Part shown: positions 32,549 to 41,197 of the stretch, one piece after another
Layout: the number at the start of each line of letters is the position of its first letter
Numbering within the stretch: position 1 is the first letter of the stretch
NCBI RefSeq assembly: GCF_010882125.1
Contig: NZ_JAAGVZ010000011.1
Span: forward strand, 62,001 to 126,000
Origin: Peribacillus alkalitolerans
GTDB taxonomy: Bacteria; Bacillota; Bacilli; Bacillales; DSM-1321
Length of the DNA: 64,000 nucleotides
Direction of reading: 5' to 3'
The notes under the pieces: model-generated
The model's input: the letters and a program-made list of their open reading frames with translations, nothing else
Told to the model about the DNA's origin: nothing
Database searches by the model: none
Made by a program: the position numbers and the translations under genes

Positions 32549-34309
32549 TTAAATTTCTATTAAATGATTTTTTGGAGACGCAAAAACTTTTGCTCCATTA
32601 CCATTTGGATCAAAGAATACAAGCATCCATGATGATTCCTGAATCGTATCCCCATTTTCCAAGTAGGCTCTCATATTAATGGATGTTTCATCTAAGACTG
32701 TGTGTTTATATAAATCTTTTTCGTGTAAACCTAATTTCACAAATTCACTGCCAAGCATGTCAGGCTTCCCTAGAATCGCTTGATAAATAACAGAGCGATC
32801 TTGTTTTTCCATGTCTTGATTCCACCATGGCTTCCTTGGCTTGTAACGGTGGTTCGTGAAGTAATCAAGCTTCATTAAATCAAAAACAGTATCAAGCTGA
32901 TTGAAGCCATTTTCCTGTAGGAATTGGTAAAGACGTCTGAACAAATCTTCAAGTTGATGCCCGATTCGTGACCAGCCTTTTTCTTCCCAGAAGGACCCAA
33001 ACGATTGGAAGAAATCAAATGGTGATGGAAAACCGACAGTTGTTAAATACTCTATAGTATGGTCCATTCGATGATCATTCCAATACTTCTCAAGCACATC
33101 CTCAACTTGTTTGATTCGGACGATATCATCAAAAGATAAAACATTGTTTCCGAGAATTTCATAAGGAGCATGATCAGAGTAGATATAGCCATGATCCCCG
33201 GCACGCAAGCGAAGGCCAGTTCCTCTAAGCATTTTTAAGAAACCAAGCTGTAGTTCTTCTGGACGTAGTTCAAAAACATCATTAAAGGTTTTCTTGAACG
33301 TATTGTAATCCTCTAAAGGTAAACCTGCGATTAAATCCAGATGCTGGTCGATTTTGCCTCCATCTTTCACAAGAGTGACAGTTCTTGTTAGCTTTGAAAA
33401 ATTTTGCTTCCTCATGACAAGTTCGTTCGTTGGATCGTTCGTAGATTGAACTCCAATCTCGAATCGGAATAATCCAGCAGGTGCATTATCATTCAAAAAT
33501 TCAATAACCTCGGGGCGCATGATATCTGCTGTAATCTCAAATTGGAATACAGTTCCTGGGCGATGTTCGTTAATTAGGAATTGGAACATCTCCATTGCAT
33601 AGCTACGGCTGATGTTGAAGGTACGGTCGACGAACTTAATCGTTTTTGCACCATTGTCCATCAAATAGCGGATGTCAGCTTTTACCTTTTCTCTATCAAA
33701 GTATCTTACACCGACTTCAATAGATGATAGACAGAATTGGCAGCTGAATGGACATCCGCGGCTCGTCTCAATATAGACAACGCGTTTTGCAAGCTCAGAG
33801 CGATCTTCTTCGAAACGATAAGGAGTTGGGATATCCTTTAAGTTCAATTTATCAGATTGTGGCTGTATGACCGGCTTGCCATCCTTCAAATAGGCAATCC
33901 CAGATACTTCCTTAAGCTCTCCATGACCTGACAAATACGTTAACAGCTGTTTGAAAGTGAGCTCGCCCTCACCAATGACAATATAGTCTACATCATCTAG
34001 CTTTTGAATCCATTCACCCACATCGTATGTTACTTCAGGTCCACCTAATACAATCGTCAAATTAGGATTGATTTTCTTCAACATCCCTACGACTTTCAGT
34101 GTTTCTTCAATATTCCAGATGTAACAGCTAAAACCAATTACATCGGGTTTCTTTGAAAAAAGATCACTAACGATATTCATAACAGGATCTTTGATTGTAT
34201 ATTCAGCTAAATCCACTTGGAATTCTGGTGAGGCATATGCCTTTAAATATCGAATGGATAAACTGGTGTGTATATATTTAGCATTTAAAGTTGCAGCAAT
34301 TATTTTCAT
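32549..34309 (-). CDS. B12-binding domain radical SAM protein
   Basis: A 586-residue enzyme of the B12-binding radical SAM class. The N-terminal cobalamin-binding-like domain (about 1-130) shows DVIGFSCYIWN and VLGGPEVTY. The radical SAM core has the 4Fe-4S motif CPFSCQFC with Cys186, Cys190 and Cys193. The C-terminal part matches the DUF4080 region common in Firmicute members. The classical DxHxxG motif for the cobalt ligand is not obvious. Members methylate or rearrange unreactive carbon; the substrate is unknown. The gene is single, with its own terminator. Confidence 0.87.
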   Translation of the reverse strand: MKIIAATLNAKYIHTSLSIRYLKAYASPEFQVDLAEYTIKDPVMNIVSDLFSKKPDVIGFSCYIWNIEETLKVVGMLKKINPNLTIVLGGPEVTYDVGEWIQKLDDVDYIVIGEGELTFKQLLTYLSGHGELKEVSGIAYLKDGKPVIQPQSDKLNLKDIPTPYRFEEDRSELAKRVVYIETSRGCPFSCQFCLSSIEVGVRYFDREKVKADIRYLMDNGAKTIKFVDRTFNISRSYAMEMFQFLINEHRPGTVFQFEITADIMRPEVIEFLNDNAPAGLFRFEIGVQSTNDPTNELVMRKQNFSKLTRTVTLVKDGGKIDQHLDLIAGLPLEDYNTFKKTFNDVFELRPEELQLGFLKMLRGTGLRLRAGDHGYIYSDHAPYEILGNNVLSFDDIVRIKQVEDVLEKYWNDHRMDHTIEYLTTVGFPSPFDFFQSFGSFWEEKGWSRIGHQLEDLFRRLYQFLQENGFNQLDTVFDLMKLDYFTNHRYKPRKPWWNQDMEKQDRSVIYQAILGKPDMLGSEFVKLGLHEKDLYKHTVLDETSINMRAYLENGDTIQESSWMLVFFDPNGNGAKVFASPKNHLIEI

Positions 34310-34478
34310 AGTTGAATCTGCTTATCTCCTCTCGATTCACTAATAAAATCTAACAAATTATTTTACCATAACTGAAGGTAATTAAAAAGTAGCGTAATCA
34401 AAACTGAATTTTCCTAGAAATGGAAGAAAAATTATCATACAATTACGTCATCTAAGGAAAAAGGGAGAGGTGGCCTAT

Positions 34479-34925
34479 TTGGCGGTGGCACTGAAGAAAA
34501 TTGATAACGGAAACTGGGAATACGCGATTGGCTTAACTGTCAAAGACGAACAGAAATCATTTATGGTATCCAATCTTTATTCGATTGCAGAAGTGCAATT
34601 CTTGGACAACTTTCAGGCAATGGGAGTATATGACAATGAAGAAATGATAGGATTTTGCATGTTTGGGATTGATTCGGATGATGGCAACTATTGGATTTAT
34701 CGTTTAATGATAGATGAGAAATTTCAGGGACAAGGGTTTGGTGTCAAAGCAGTGAAAAAAATCATTGAACAGATTAAAGTTATTAACGATACTCATATCC
34801 CATATATCATGATTGGTTATCACCCCGAGAATATAGGAGCTCAAATCGCATACAAAAAAGCTGGATTTGTCGAAACTGAAGTGGCTTCTTGGGGAGAGCA
34901 GCTAGCAGCCTATCATTTAGTGTAG
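34479..34925 (+). CDS. GNAT acetyltransferase, spermidine-type
   Basis: A 148-residue acetyltransferase. The start AVALKKIDNGNWEYAIGLTVKDEQ, the middle WIYRLMIDEKFQGQGFG (acetyl-CoA loop) and NIGAQIAYKKAGFVETE resemble the BltD/PaiA group that acetylates spermidine and spermine. TTG at 34479 is preferred because AGGGAGAGG lies about 9 bases before it; GTG at 34470 overlaps that site. Substrate assignment is tentative. A terminator follows. Confidence 0.8.
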   Translation: MAVALKKIDNGNWEYAIGLTVKDEQKSFMVSNLYSIAEVQFLDNFQAMGVYDNEEMIGFCMFGIDSDDGNYWIYRLMIDEKFQGQGFGVKAVKKIIEQIKVINDTHIPYIMIGYHPENIGAQIAYKKAGFVETEVASWGEQLAAYHLV

Positions 34926-34928
34926 TAG

Positions 34929-34962
34929 TGTAGAGAGGTGAATTTTACCTCTCTACTTTTAT
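34929..34962 (+). terminator. Terminator of acetyltransferase gene
   Basis: GTAGAGAGGT pairs perfectly with ACCTCTCTAC around GAATTTT, then TTTTA. Confidence 0.85.
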
Positions 34963-35118
34963 CGAAGTGATTTTTTCAATTTTGTCCATTCTAGAAGGTA
35001 AGGGTGAAAATGCCTCAGCGATATGTATCGGATTTTCCGTTTATCTCTTCAACAAGACCTTTAGAAACTATCCAGTTATCCACAGTAATAAAAGCGAGGT
35101 TCAAGCCTCTTAAAAATA

Positions 35119-35164
35119 AAAACCTCTGTAGAGAGTCAATGTAGCTCTGAACAGAGGTTTTTAT
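35119..35164 (-). terminator. Terminator of acyltransferase gene
   Basis: On the minus strand AAAACCTCTGT pairs with ACAGAGGTTTT around a 20-base loop and ends in TTTTTATTTTT. Confidence 0.8.
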
Positions 35165-36214
35165 TTAATACCTTTTTACTTCATTTCTACGTGCAAAATA
35201 GTTAGAGTACAAAGCAAACTTATTCATTAAATGTTTCCAACCGCTAGTACGAAGTTCAATGATTGGTTGGGCAAGATTGGCTACAACTTGACTAGAAAGC
35301 AAGATCGTAAGAAGAAGTGAAATCCCAGCCAATAAGATGAAATTTTCCAAACTGGTAAAGTAATCACTAACATCACTTTCGCGGAAGAAACGAACGAAAA
35401 AACCGTGTAACAAGTATACATAAAGTGTTTGTTTACCCCAATTAGTAAAGAAATAATACCCTTTTGGGACAAAAGATAAGAAACAGGTCACCATCAATAA
35501 ACTCAGACCATAGAAACCTAAACGCTTAAACATGGCAAGGATGTTCACGGTATCTAGCTCAGCATAAGGTTTTGATCCTAATAGCCATTTGTAGTTAACG
35601 TCGGGTAATAGGAAAAATCCGATAAGGACAATCGCAAACACCACTAATGAAGCAATTCTAACAGGAGTAGTCGTGAGTTTATTGATTGATTCTCGATTTA
35701 CGTGATAACCTAACAGGAACATCGGGAAAAACACGAGTGTACGAGATAAACTTAAATAATTGGATACCCAATCTACGTAGCCAATGAATAGAGCCAGTAG
35801 GAAAGCGATGGTGATTCCGATAGCAGGCTTGAATCTTGAAAAGCCAAGGACCATGATATTCCAAAAAAATAAACTAATCAAAAACCATAATGACCAGTGA
35901 GGATTTAATGGATCAATGGTAAATGAATGTTTATGATATAAGAAAAAGTAAAAAATCGAGTAAACTAGCTGAAAAATTAAATAAGGAAGTATTAATTTTT
36001 TTGCAATTTTTCCAATATAACCTTTTTGGTAGATTCCTTTAGCAAAGAAACCAGATACGAATATAAAGGCAGGCATATGGAACGTATAAATGGTTTTATA
36101 TAATGCTAAAATACCTTCATGATCACTGATAAAGTCTTTTAATAGGTGACCAAACACAACAAAAAACATCAATATGAATTTTGCATTATCAAAGAAATAG
36201 TCACGTTTTTTCAT
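35165..36214 (-). CDS. ykrP: Acyltransferase 3 family membrane protein (YkrP-like)
   Basis: A 349-residue protein with about ten hydrophobic helices. The opening YFFDNAKFILMFFVVFGHLL with FHMPAFIFVSGFF and HWSLWFLISLFFWN are the conserved motifs of the acyltransferase 3 family (O-acetylation of surface sugars); the catalytic-type histidine is in VFGHL. The start at 36214 follows GGAGG by about 7 bases. It is upstream of and opposite to kinE, the same place as ykrP in B. subtilis. The acceptor substrate is unknown. Confidence 0.85.
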   Translation of the reverse strand: MKKRDYFFDNAKFILMFFVVFGHLLKDFISDHEGILALYKTIYTFHMPAFIFVSGFFAKGIYQKGYIGKIAKKLILPYLIFQLVYSIFYFFLYHKHSFTIDPLNPHWSLWFLISLFFWNIMVLGFSRFKPAIGITIAFLLALFIGYVDWVSNYLSLSRTLVFFPMFLLGYHVNRESINKLTTTPVRIASLVVFAIVLIGFFLLPDVNYKWLLGSKPYAELDTVNILAMFKRLGFYGLSLLMVTCFLSFVPKGYYFFTNWGKQTLYVYLLHGFFVRFFRESDVSDYFTSLENFILLAGISLLLTILLSSQVVANLAQPIIELRTSGWKHLMNKFALYSNYFARRNEVKRY

Positions 36215-36543
36215 TTTTTGTCCTCCAAGGTTTGTATCCACATTTTTTCACCTCAATGGATAGCTCCTTACATAACTCAAAATTAATATTCAAGAATAGA
36301 ATTCTTGTGCATTTCTCTTTACCCCGAATTCACATTATAAAACGAAATATTGATCAATTTCTCTAAAACCTCCAATTTTTAAGAGGAATGAAACGATTGT
36401 AATAGATTTGTTAATTAATAGTAGATTGTTAATATTAAGATAATAAAGTGAAACTTATGTAGGATTTTTGTGTTGGAATATAGGATTTTTTGTTGGTTAT
36501 GTAGAATAAAAGTGGGAGGTAGTAATCGGAGGTGGGCTAGACG
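36215..36543. promoter_or_regulatory. Intergenic region before kinE with possible promoter
   Basis: TTGTTA at 36418 and TAATAT at 36440 are 16 bases apart and could be a sigma-A promoter for kinE, but the area is very AT-rich, which weakens the case. No other motif or gene was seen. Confidence 0.35.
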
Positions 36544-38727
36544 ATGTTTACGGACCAGACAAAGGATCATCAACGTGTATTGGATACTAATATTTCAAAA
36601 CTACAGAGTGAATTGCTTTTATATAGAAAAATCCTCGACACATCCATGGAAGCCATTATCCTGGTGGATAAGCAAAAAAAAATACTTAGTGCCAACACAG
36701 TGGCATGTAATTTGTTGCGGGTTACAGCAAATGAAGTCGAAGGGTTATCATTTCTCGAGTTCTTGTCGATGGTTCCAAATCAAATCTTGGCTTATCAAGA
36801 TGAACAGTTAGCGGTTCATCTTGAATTTCAAGATGAATGGCTTATTTGTTTAAATGACGGGACGGTTAAGCATGTAGAATATCATGCATTTCTTGAACAA
36901 GAAAATGTACTTTACAAGCTAAAAGATATCACTATTCAAAAGCAGGCTGAACGTGAACGTGACATTTCTTTTCATTTGTTTAAAGATGTCTTCCATCAAG
37001 CGGTTGATGGAATTGTCATTTACAATCAAAAAGGAGTGATCATTGACGCCAATCCTTCCTTTTTGAAGCTTGTAAATCGTGAAAGAGAAAACGTAGTAGA
37101 TGAAACCATTCACAATTTCATTGCGGAACATTCTAAGAGGGAATGGAACGAAAAATGGAAGGAGCTCCTTTCAAAGGGAACATCTCAGGGCGAGGTGACT
37201 TTAAAAGTAAGTGACCAATATAGATATGTGGAATTTACAACAAGTTCGAATGTATATAACGGACATTTTATGTCAATTTTTCGAGATGTGACTGAAAGGA
37301 AATTAATGGAGCAACAACTGAATAAAAGCGAAGAGTTATTTTCAGTTCTTTTTGAACAGGCGATTGATGGAATTGTCCTTACGGATGGAGCAGGAAATAT
37401 TATAAAAGCTAATAATTCAGCTTGTAAAATATTTGAATCTGCCCTAGAGAAATTAATTGGAACGAATGTCCAGGATTATATCATGAACCCGGATCGACGC
37501 TTCCAAAGATTGCTTCAATCATTTAGGGAGACAGGGGCAATCCGTGATGAGCTTTTCTATTTAATGCCCAATGGACAAAAGAAGCTTCTCGAATTCACTT
37601 CTAAAATGCTTCAAGAAGGCCATATTACTCTAACGATTTACCGTAATGTAAGTGAACGGTGGGATATGGAGATGAAGTTAAGGAAGAGTGAAAATAAGTT
37701 CCGTAAAATTTTCGAAGGTTCAATGGACGGGTTGATCCTATGGAATGAGAAGGGTCTAGCTAATATTAACGAAGCTGGCTCAGCCATTTTTGAAATGTCC
37801 AAAGAAACGCTTTTAAGCAAACCAATGGATGAGTTAATTAATTTCATACCTGAAAACAAGGAAGAAATTCAAAAAGTCATTAAAAGAGTACAAAAACAAA
37901 ATAAGCTAAACACTACAGCTGTTTTACATTTCAAAGACGGTCGGAAGAAGTATATTGAGTATTCTACGAAGTTAAACTTAATATCTGGGATGCACTTAAC
38001 TGCCTTCAAGGATGTAACCGAAAAATTAGAAATGCAAGAACAGCTAAGAAAATCAGATACTCTAAATGTCGTAGGTGAGCTGGCAGCAGGTATTGCACAC
38101 GAAATCCGAAATCCAATGACTGCACTAAAAGGGTTCATCCAACTGCTTCAGGGAAGTGTAAAAGAAGACTTCACTACGTATTTTAGTGTCATCAATTCAG
38201 AGTTGAATAGGATTGAATCGATCATTACTGAATTTTTAATCCTTGCTAAACCTCAGGCAATCCAATATTTACAAAAAGATATAAATTTGATAATCCAAGA
38301 GACTGTTGAGTTACTAAGGGCTCAGGCTTTATTGCAAAATGTCGTACTGAAACCTGTTATTAAGAAACCGATATTTTTGTATTGTGAGGGGAATCAATTA
38401 AAGCAAGTCTTGATCAATATCATAAAAAATGCTTTGGAGGCCATGCCAATCGGTGGGAATATAGCCATTGAATCGACGCTTTGGAAAGAGGAATTCGTAA
38501 AGATTTCTATTCAGGATGAGGGCTGTGGGATTTCAGAGGAGAAAATAAAAAAACTAGGTGAACCTTTTTATACAACAAAAGATCGAGGCACTGGACTTGG
38601 TTTAATGGTAAGTTATAAAATCATTGAAGAACATCATGGTTGGATCGAGGTTGAAAGTGAGATCAATCAAGGCACAACTTTCCATATTCACTTGCCTTTG
38701 AATCTACTCCAGGAGGAAGAAGGATGA
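36544..38727 (+). CDS. kinE: Sporulation-type PAS sensor histidine kinase KinE
   Basis: A 727-residue soluble kinase (B. subtilis KinE has 738). Four PAS domains follow one another at about 22-130, 145-250, 265-375 and 388-500, each with the AxDGIxxxxxxGxIxxxN core. HisKA has the phospho-acceptor His519 in AGIAHEIRNPMTALKG. HATPase_c shows NIIKNALEAM (N box), DEGCGISEE (G1) and GTGLGLMVS (G2). It would feed phosphate into the Spo0F-Spo0B-Spo0A relay. No membrane segment is present. GGAGGTGGG precedes the ATG. It overlaps ogt as ATGA, and kinE-ogt order equals B. subtilis. Confidence 0.9.
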   Translation: MFTDQTKDHQRVLDTNISKLQSELLLYRKILDTSMEAIILVDKQKKILSANTVACNLLRVTANEVEGLSFLEFLSMVPNQILAYQDEQLAVHLEFQDEWLICLNDGTVKHVEYHAFLEQENVLYKLKDITIQKQAERERDISFHLFKDVFHQAVDGIVIYNQKGVIIDANPSFLKLVNRERENVVDETIHNFIAEHSKREWNEKWKELLSKGTSQGEVTLKVSDQYRYVEFTTSSNVYNGHFMSIFRDVTERKLMEQQLNKSEELFSVLFEQAIDGIVLTDGAGNIIKANNSACKIFESALEKLIGTNVQDYIMNPDRRFQRLLQSFRETGAIRDELFYLMPNGQKKLLEFTSKMLQEGHITLTIYRNVSERWDMEMKLRKSENKFRKIFEGSMDGLILWNEKGLANINEAGSAIFEMSKETLLSKPMDELINFIPENKEEIQKVIKRVQKQNKLNTTAVLHFKDGRKKYIEYSTKLNLISGMHLTAFKDVTEKLEMQEQLRKSDTLNVVGELAAGIAHEIRNPMTALKGFIQLLQGSVKEDFTTYFSVINSELNRIESIITEFLILAKPQAIQYLQKDINLIIQETVELLRAQALLQNVVLKPVIKKPIFLYCEGNQLKQVLINIIKNALEAMPIGGNIAIESTLWKEEFVKISIQDEGCGISEEKIKKLGEPFYTTKDRGTGLGLMVSYKIIEEHHGWIEVESEINQGTTFHIHLPLNLLQEEEG

Positions 38728-39221
38728 CAACCAAGATATTCTATGATACTTTCTACCACCCTATAATCGGTGACCTATGGTTGATTGCCGATGAAAAGGA
38801 ATTATTGAGGATCGTTTTCGAAAAAGAAGAGATGGAAAAAGTATTTGGGTTTAAGCTAACGGAATGGAAAGAACATCCGATTTTTATCCAATTAACAAAA
38901 GAATTAACAGCCTATTTACAAGGGAAGAACATTCAGTTTTCTGTCCCTTTTTCTGTAAAAGGAACGGATTTTCAAAAGGATGTTTGGAATGTGATGAGTA
39001 CGATTCCTTTCGGAGAGACGAAATCGTATAAAGAGGTTGCGGATATCATCAATCGCCCACTTGCGGTCCGTGCAGTAGGACAAGCATGCAAGGGAAATCG
39101 CTTTCCATTTATCATCCCTTGCCACCGAATCATAGGTAAATCCGGTGCACTTACAGGATATGCGGGGGATAAAACCAGCATTAAAGAAAAGCTTCTGAAG
39201 TTGGAAGGACTACTTAATTAA
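38724..39221 (+). CDS. ogt: Methylated-DNA--cysteine methyltransferase
   Basis: A 165-residue suicide repair protein that takes methyl from O6-methylguanine. The acceptor is Cys133 in IPCHRIIGKSG. The DNA-binding helix RAVGQACKGNR and the C-terminal LTGYAGD are intact. Length is normal. The start overlaps the kinE stop by four bases and AGGAGGAAGG lies 6 bases upstream, inside kinE. It is the second gene of a kinE-ogt operon ending in a terminator. Confidence 0.95.
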   Translation: MTTKIFYDTFYHPIIGDLWLIADEKELLRIVFEKEEMEKVFGFKLTEWKEHPIFIQLTKELTAYLQGKNIQFSVPFSVKGTDFQKDVWNVMSTIPFGETKSYKEVADIINRPLAVRAVGQACKGNRFPFIIPCHRIIGKSGALTGYAGDKTSIKEKLLKLEGLLN

Positions 39222-39253
39222 GAAATTAATTTTGATCATGTAGAGAAAAATAG

Positions 39254-39295
39254 TAAACGAGTATAAATCCGCAAGGGTTTTATACTCGTTTTTTA
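39254..39295 (+). terminator. Terminator of kinE-ogt
   Basis: AAACGAGTATAAA pairs with TTTATACTCGTTT around a short loop, followed by TTTAAT. Confidence 0.85.
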
Positions 39296-39337
39296 ATAGA
39301 AGGGTTTTTTATTTAATGCAAAAAAGTTAATAACTAG

Positions 39338-39563
39338 GTTGATTGGAGTGGAAGGTGCGAGACGCCTCGAAAATGCATTCGCATTTCCTTCGTGAGGTAT
39401 TAATTCGAGGATGCATTTTCAATGTCCTGCGGGAGCAGCGGGACAAGTGAGACCCCACAGGCGTAAAACGCCAAGGATGCTCACCGCCAGCCCCACGGAA
39501 AGCGAGCATCCTCTCGCTGAAATCAACATTGTAAAATATCAACAAAGTTTACTAAAACAGCCT
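39338..39563 (+). repeat. Interspersed repeat family A, long copy
   Basis: It begins GTTGATTGGAGTGGAAGG and ends with the tail shared with 32462. The core GTCCTGCGGGAGCAGCGGGA and GAGACCCCACAGGCG is shared with the other copies. Copies 2-4 share an inner segment (GCCTCGAAAATGCATTCGCA ... ATTCGAGGATGCATTTTCA) that is itself an inverted repeat and is absent from the copy at 5923. The element stands directly behind the truncated mtnA-like gene. Confidence 0.8.
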
Positions 39564-39588
39564 TTTATTACATCTTGTAGATTCAGTA

Positions 39589-39999
39589 TTAATTAACAGA
39601 ATTCATCCCAGAGGACTCCCATTCAATCTGGATTTTAATCGCTTCATGAAACAGGTTAGTACGCGCTTCATTGGCAGATTTGCACTTGCTGATGCATAGT
39701 GACATACGTTTTAATACCTGTTGAATGAGAGGGGAATTTGAACTGGATCCATTAAAAAAATGGCATGTGTTTAATACTTGGTCTTTTACTTCCTCCAAAG
39801 ATGGTTTCTCATATTGGTAGACAAATAACACGATGCCATATGCTGTCAAAATTGCCGCTTTGCCTTGCTTTTGCTCCTGATAATGGTAGACGTACTCTCC
39901 AACATCTGCTAAAGAATACAATTGAATGGCCTCTATAGAATCTGCCATCATGCTTATATGGTTATCCTTCCATTCAATCAGACTGTCTGCTACATTCAT
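39589..39999 (-). CDS. Stand-alone N-terminal domain of MtnA-like protein
   Basis: A 136-residue protein under a SAM-I riboswitch. Its start (IEWKDNHISM), the middle GKAAILTAYGIVLF and the end SANEARTNLFHEAIKIQIE line up, by memory, with the first ~145 residues of methylthioribose-1-phosphate isomerase MtnA (VEWKxxAI, GAPAIGITAAFGLAL, EAKTNLVHEAIQIQVE). The frame then stops after WESSGMNSVN. The MtnA catalytic Cys and Asp lie further on and are absent, as are mtnK and the rest of mtnA. The ORF has no internal stop and AAGGAGG lies 7 bases before its ATG. It may be a domain with a new role or a decaying remnant. Confidence 0.7.
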   Translation of the reverse strand: MNVADSLIEWKDNHISMMADSIEAIQLYSLADVGEYVYHYQEQKQGKAAILTAYGIVLFVYQYEKPSLEEVKDQVLNTCHFFNGSSSNSPLIQQVLKRMSLCISKCKSANEARTNLFHEAIKIQIEWESSGMNSVN

Positions 40000-40044
40000 T
40001 TTACGACCTCCTTCATTGGTAATGAAGGGCGAAGAATTTTTTCG

Positions 40045-40279
40045 GGAATAAAAAACCTCCTTCCATAGGAAAGAGGTTTGAAGTCTATCTTCGCACCTCT
40101 CATCTTCCGAATTAATCCATTCGGTGGAATTAGCACCGTGCCTTAATAGGATCTAGAATCCTGGCGCATTACATAGCGCCCCATTTCACAATGGAATTAC
40201 GGTCGGTTGCTGGGCTTCATAGGGCCATTCTCCCTCAGCCTGCTCTTGATAAGAGTGTAATGATTCAATTTTTTACTTG
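40045..40279 (-). promoter_or_regulatory. SAM-I (S-box) riboswitch before the MtnA-like fragment
   Basis: On the minus strand: CTTATCAAGAG...GCTGAGGGA, then ATGAAGCCCAGCAACC, AAGGCACGGTGCTAATTCC and AGATGAGAG, all conserved S-box segments (aptamer about 40256-40096). The platform terminator is AAACCTCTTTCC-TAT-GGAAGGAGGTTT with a T run (40080-40045). High SAM should stop transcription. It appears complete. Confidence 0.95.
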
Positions 40280-40285
40280 AATTGA

Positions 40286-40315
40286 ATATTACCAAGTAGT
40301 GGTATGAACTGTCAA
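40286..40315 (-). promoter_or_regulatory. Sigma-A promoter of the minus-strand S-box
   Basis: On the minus strand TTGACA (40315-40310, perfect) and TAATAT (40291-40286) are 18 bases apart. The -35 overlaps the last bases of mtnU. Confidence 0.75.
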
Positions 40316-41100
40316 TAATAAAATTCAGTTTTTCGATCTTGGAAAACAGGAATTTGTTTGCGAATAGCGGAAGTCTCCCCGATGGATATATCGACTAGAA
40401 GCAATTCTTCTTCCTCACCTGCTTCAGCAATCACATTCCCCCAAGGGTCAATAACCATGGAATGACCTGCGAAAACATTGTTTGGATCTTGACCTGAACG
40501 ATTGCAAGCAATAACGAATGCCTGATTTTCAATTGCACGGCTGATCAGCAATGCCCTCCAATGAGCTAAACGAGGCAATGGCCATTCTGCACTTACAAAT
40601 AAAACCTCCGCGCCATTTGCGGTATGCTTACGGATCCATTCAGGAAAGCGGATATCGTAACAGATAAAAGCAGCACATGAAATATCATGTAGCGGGAAAT
40701 GACCATCTGTTTTTCCAGGCTTAAGAAATTTATGTTCATCCATCAACTGGAACAAATGAAGTTTATCGTACTGCTTGATGACATTTCCGTTAAAATCAAT
40801 AGCTAAAAAAGTGTTGTACACTCCATCCTTCTTTTGGTTGGCTACAGAACCCCCGAGGATCGTGACTCTATGCTCTCTTGCACAATCAGCGAGGAACTCT
40901 ATAGAATTTTGAGCATCTCGATCTGCGATATCGTCAAGGCGGGTAAGGTCATATCCAGTCGTCCATAACTCTGGGAGTAAGATGATTTCCGCTCCAAAAT
41001 TAGCAGCTTGATCGATCTGTTCTTTTGCCACCGAGAAATTTTTTTGAACATCCCCGAATGCAATATCCATCTGTATACACGCTATTTTCCACTTTGTCAC
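40312..41100 (-). CDS. mtnU: Carbon-nitrogen hydrolase, omega-amidase type
   Basis: A 262-residue nitrilase-superfamily enzyme with the triad Glu44 (LLPELW), Lys113 (YDKLHLF) and Cys147 (FICYDIRFPE). In methionine salvage such proteins hydrolyse alpha-ketoglutaramate (or ketosuccinamate), the product left when MtnE uses glutamine as amino donor. The gene is divergent from mtnE, 97 bases away, as ykrU is from ykrV in B. subtilis. No S-box precedes it. The reaction is inferred from family and context. Confidence 0.88.
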   Translation of the reverse strand: MTKWKIACIQMDIAFGDVQKNFSVAKEQIDQAANFGAEIILLPELWTTGYDLTRLDDIADRDAQNSIEFLADCAREHRVTILGGSVANQKKDGVYNTFLAIDFNGNVIKQYDKLHLFQLMDEHKFLKPGKTDGHFPLHDISCAAFICYDIRFPEWIRKHTANGAEVLFVSAEWPLPRLAHWRALLISRAIENQAFVIACNRSGQDPNNVFAGHSMVIDPWGNVIAEAGEEEELLLVDISIGETSAIRKQIPVFQDRKTEFYY

Positions 41101-41197
41101 GTAAACGCACCACCTATATTTTTATCTTTACATTTTGTCTATAACAATATAATAATTGTGACTAGAATTTCAAGAAATTTCAGAGAAGGTGTAATTC

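Noticed and set aside
36470-36811. 113-codon plus-strand frame overlapping kinE start
   Set aside because: It is a shifted reading of the first PAS domain of kinE and has no ribosome binding site.
39327-39596. Frames on both strands over the repeat at 39338
   Set aside because: The same repeat elsewhere does not keep these frames open, so they are chance.
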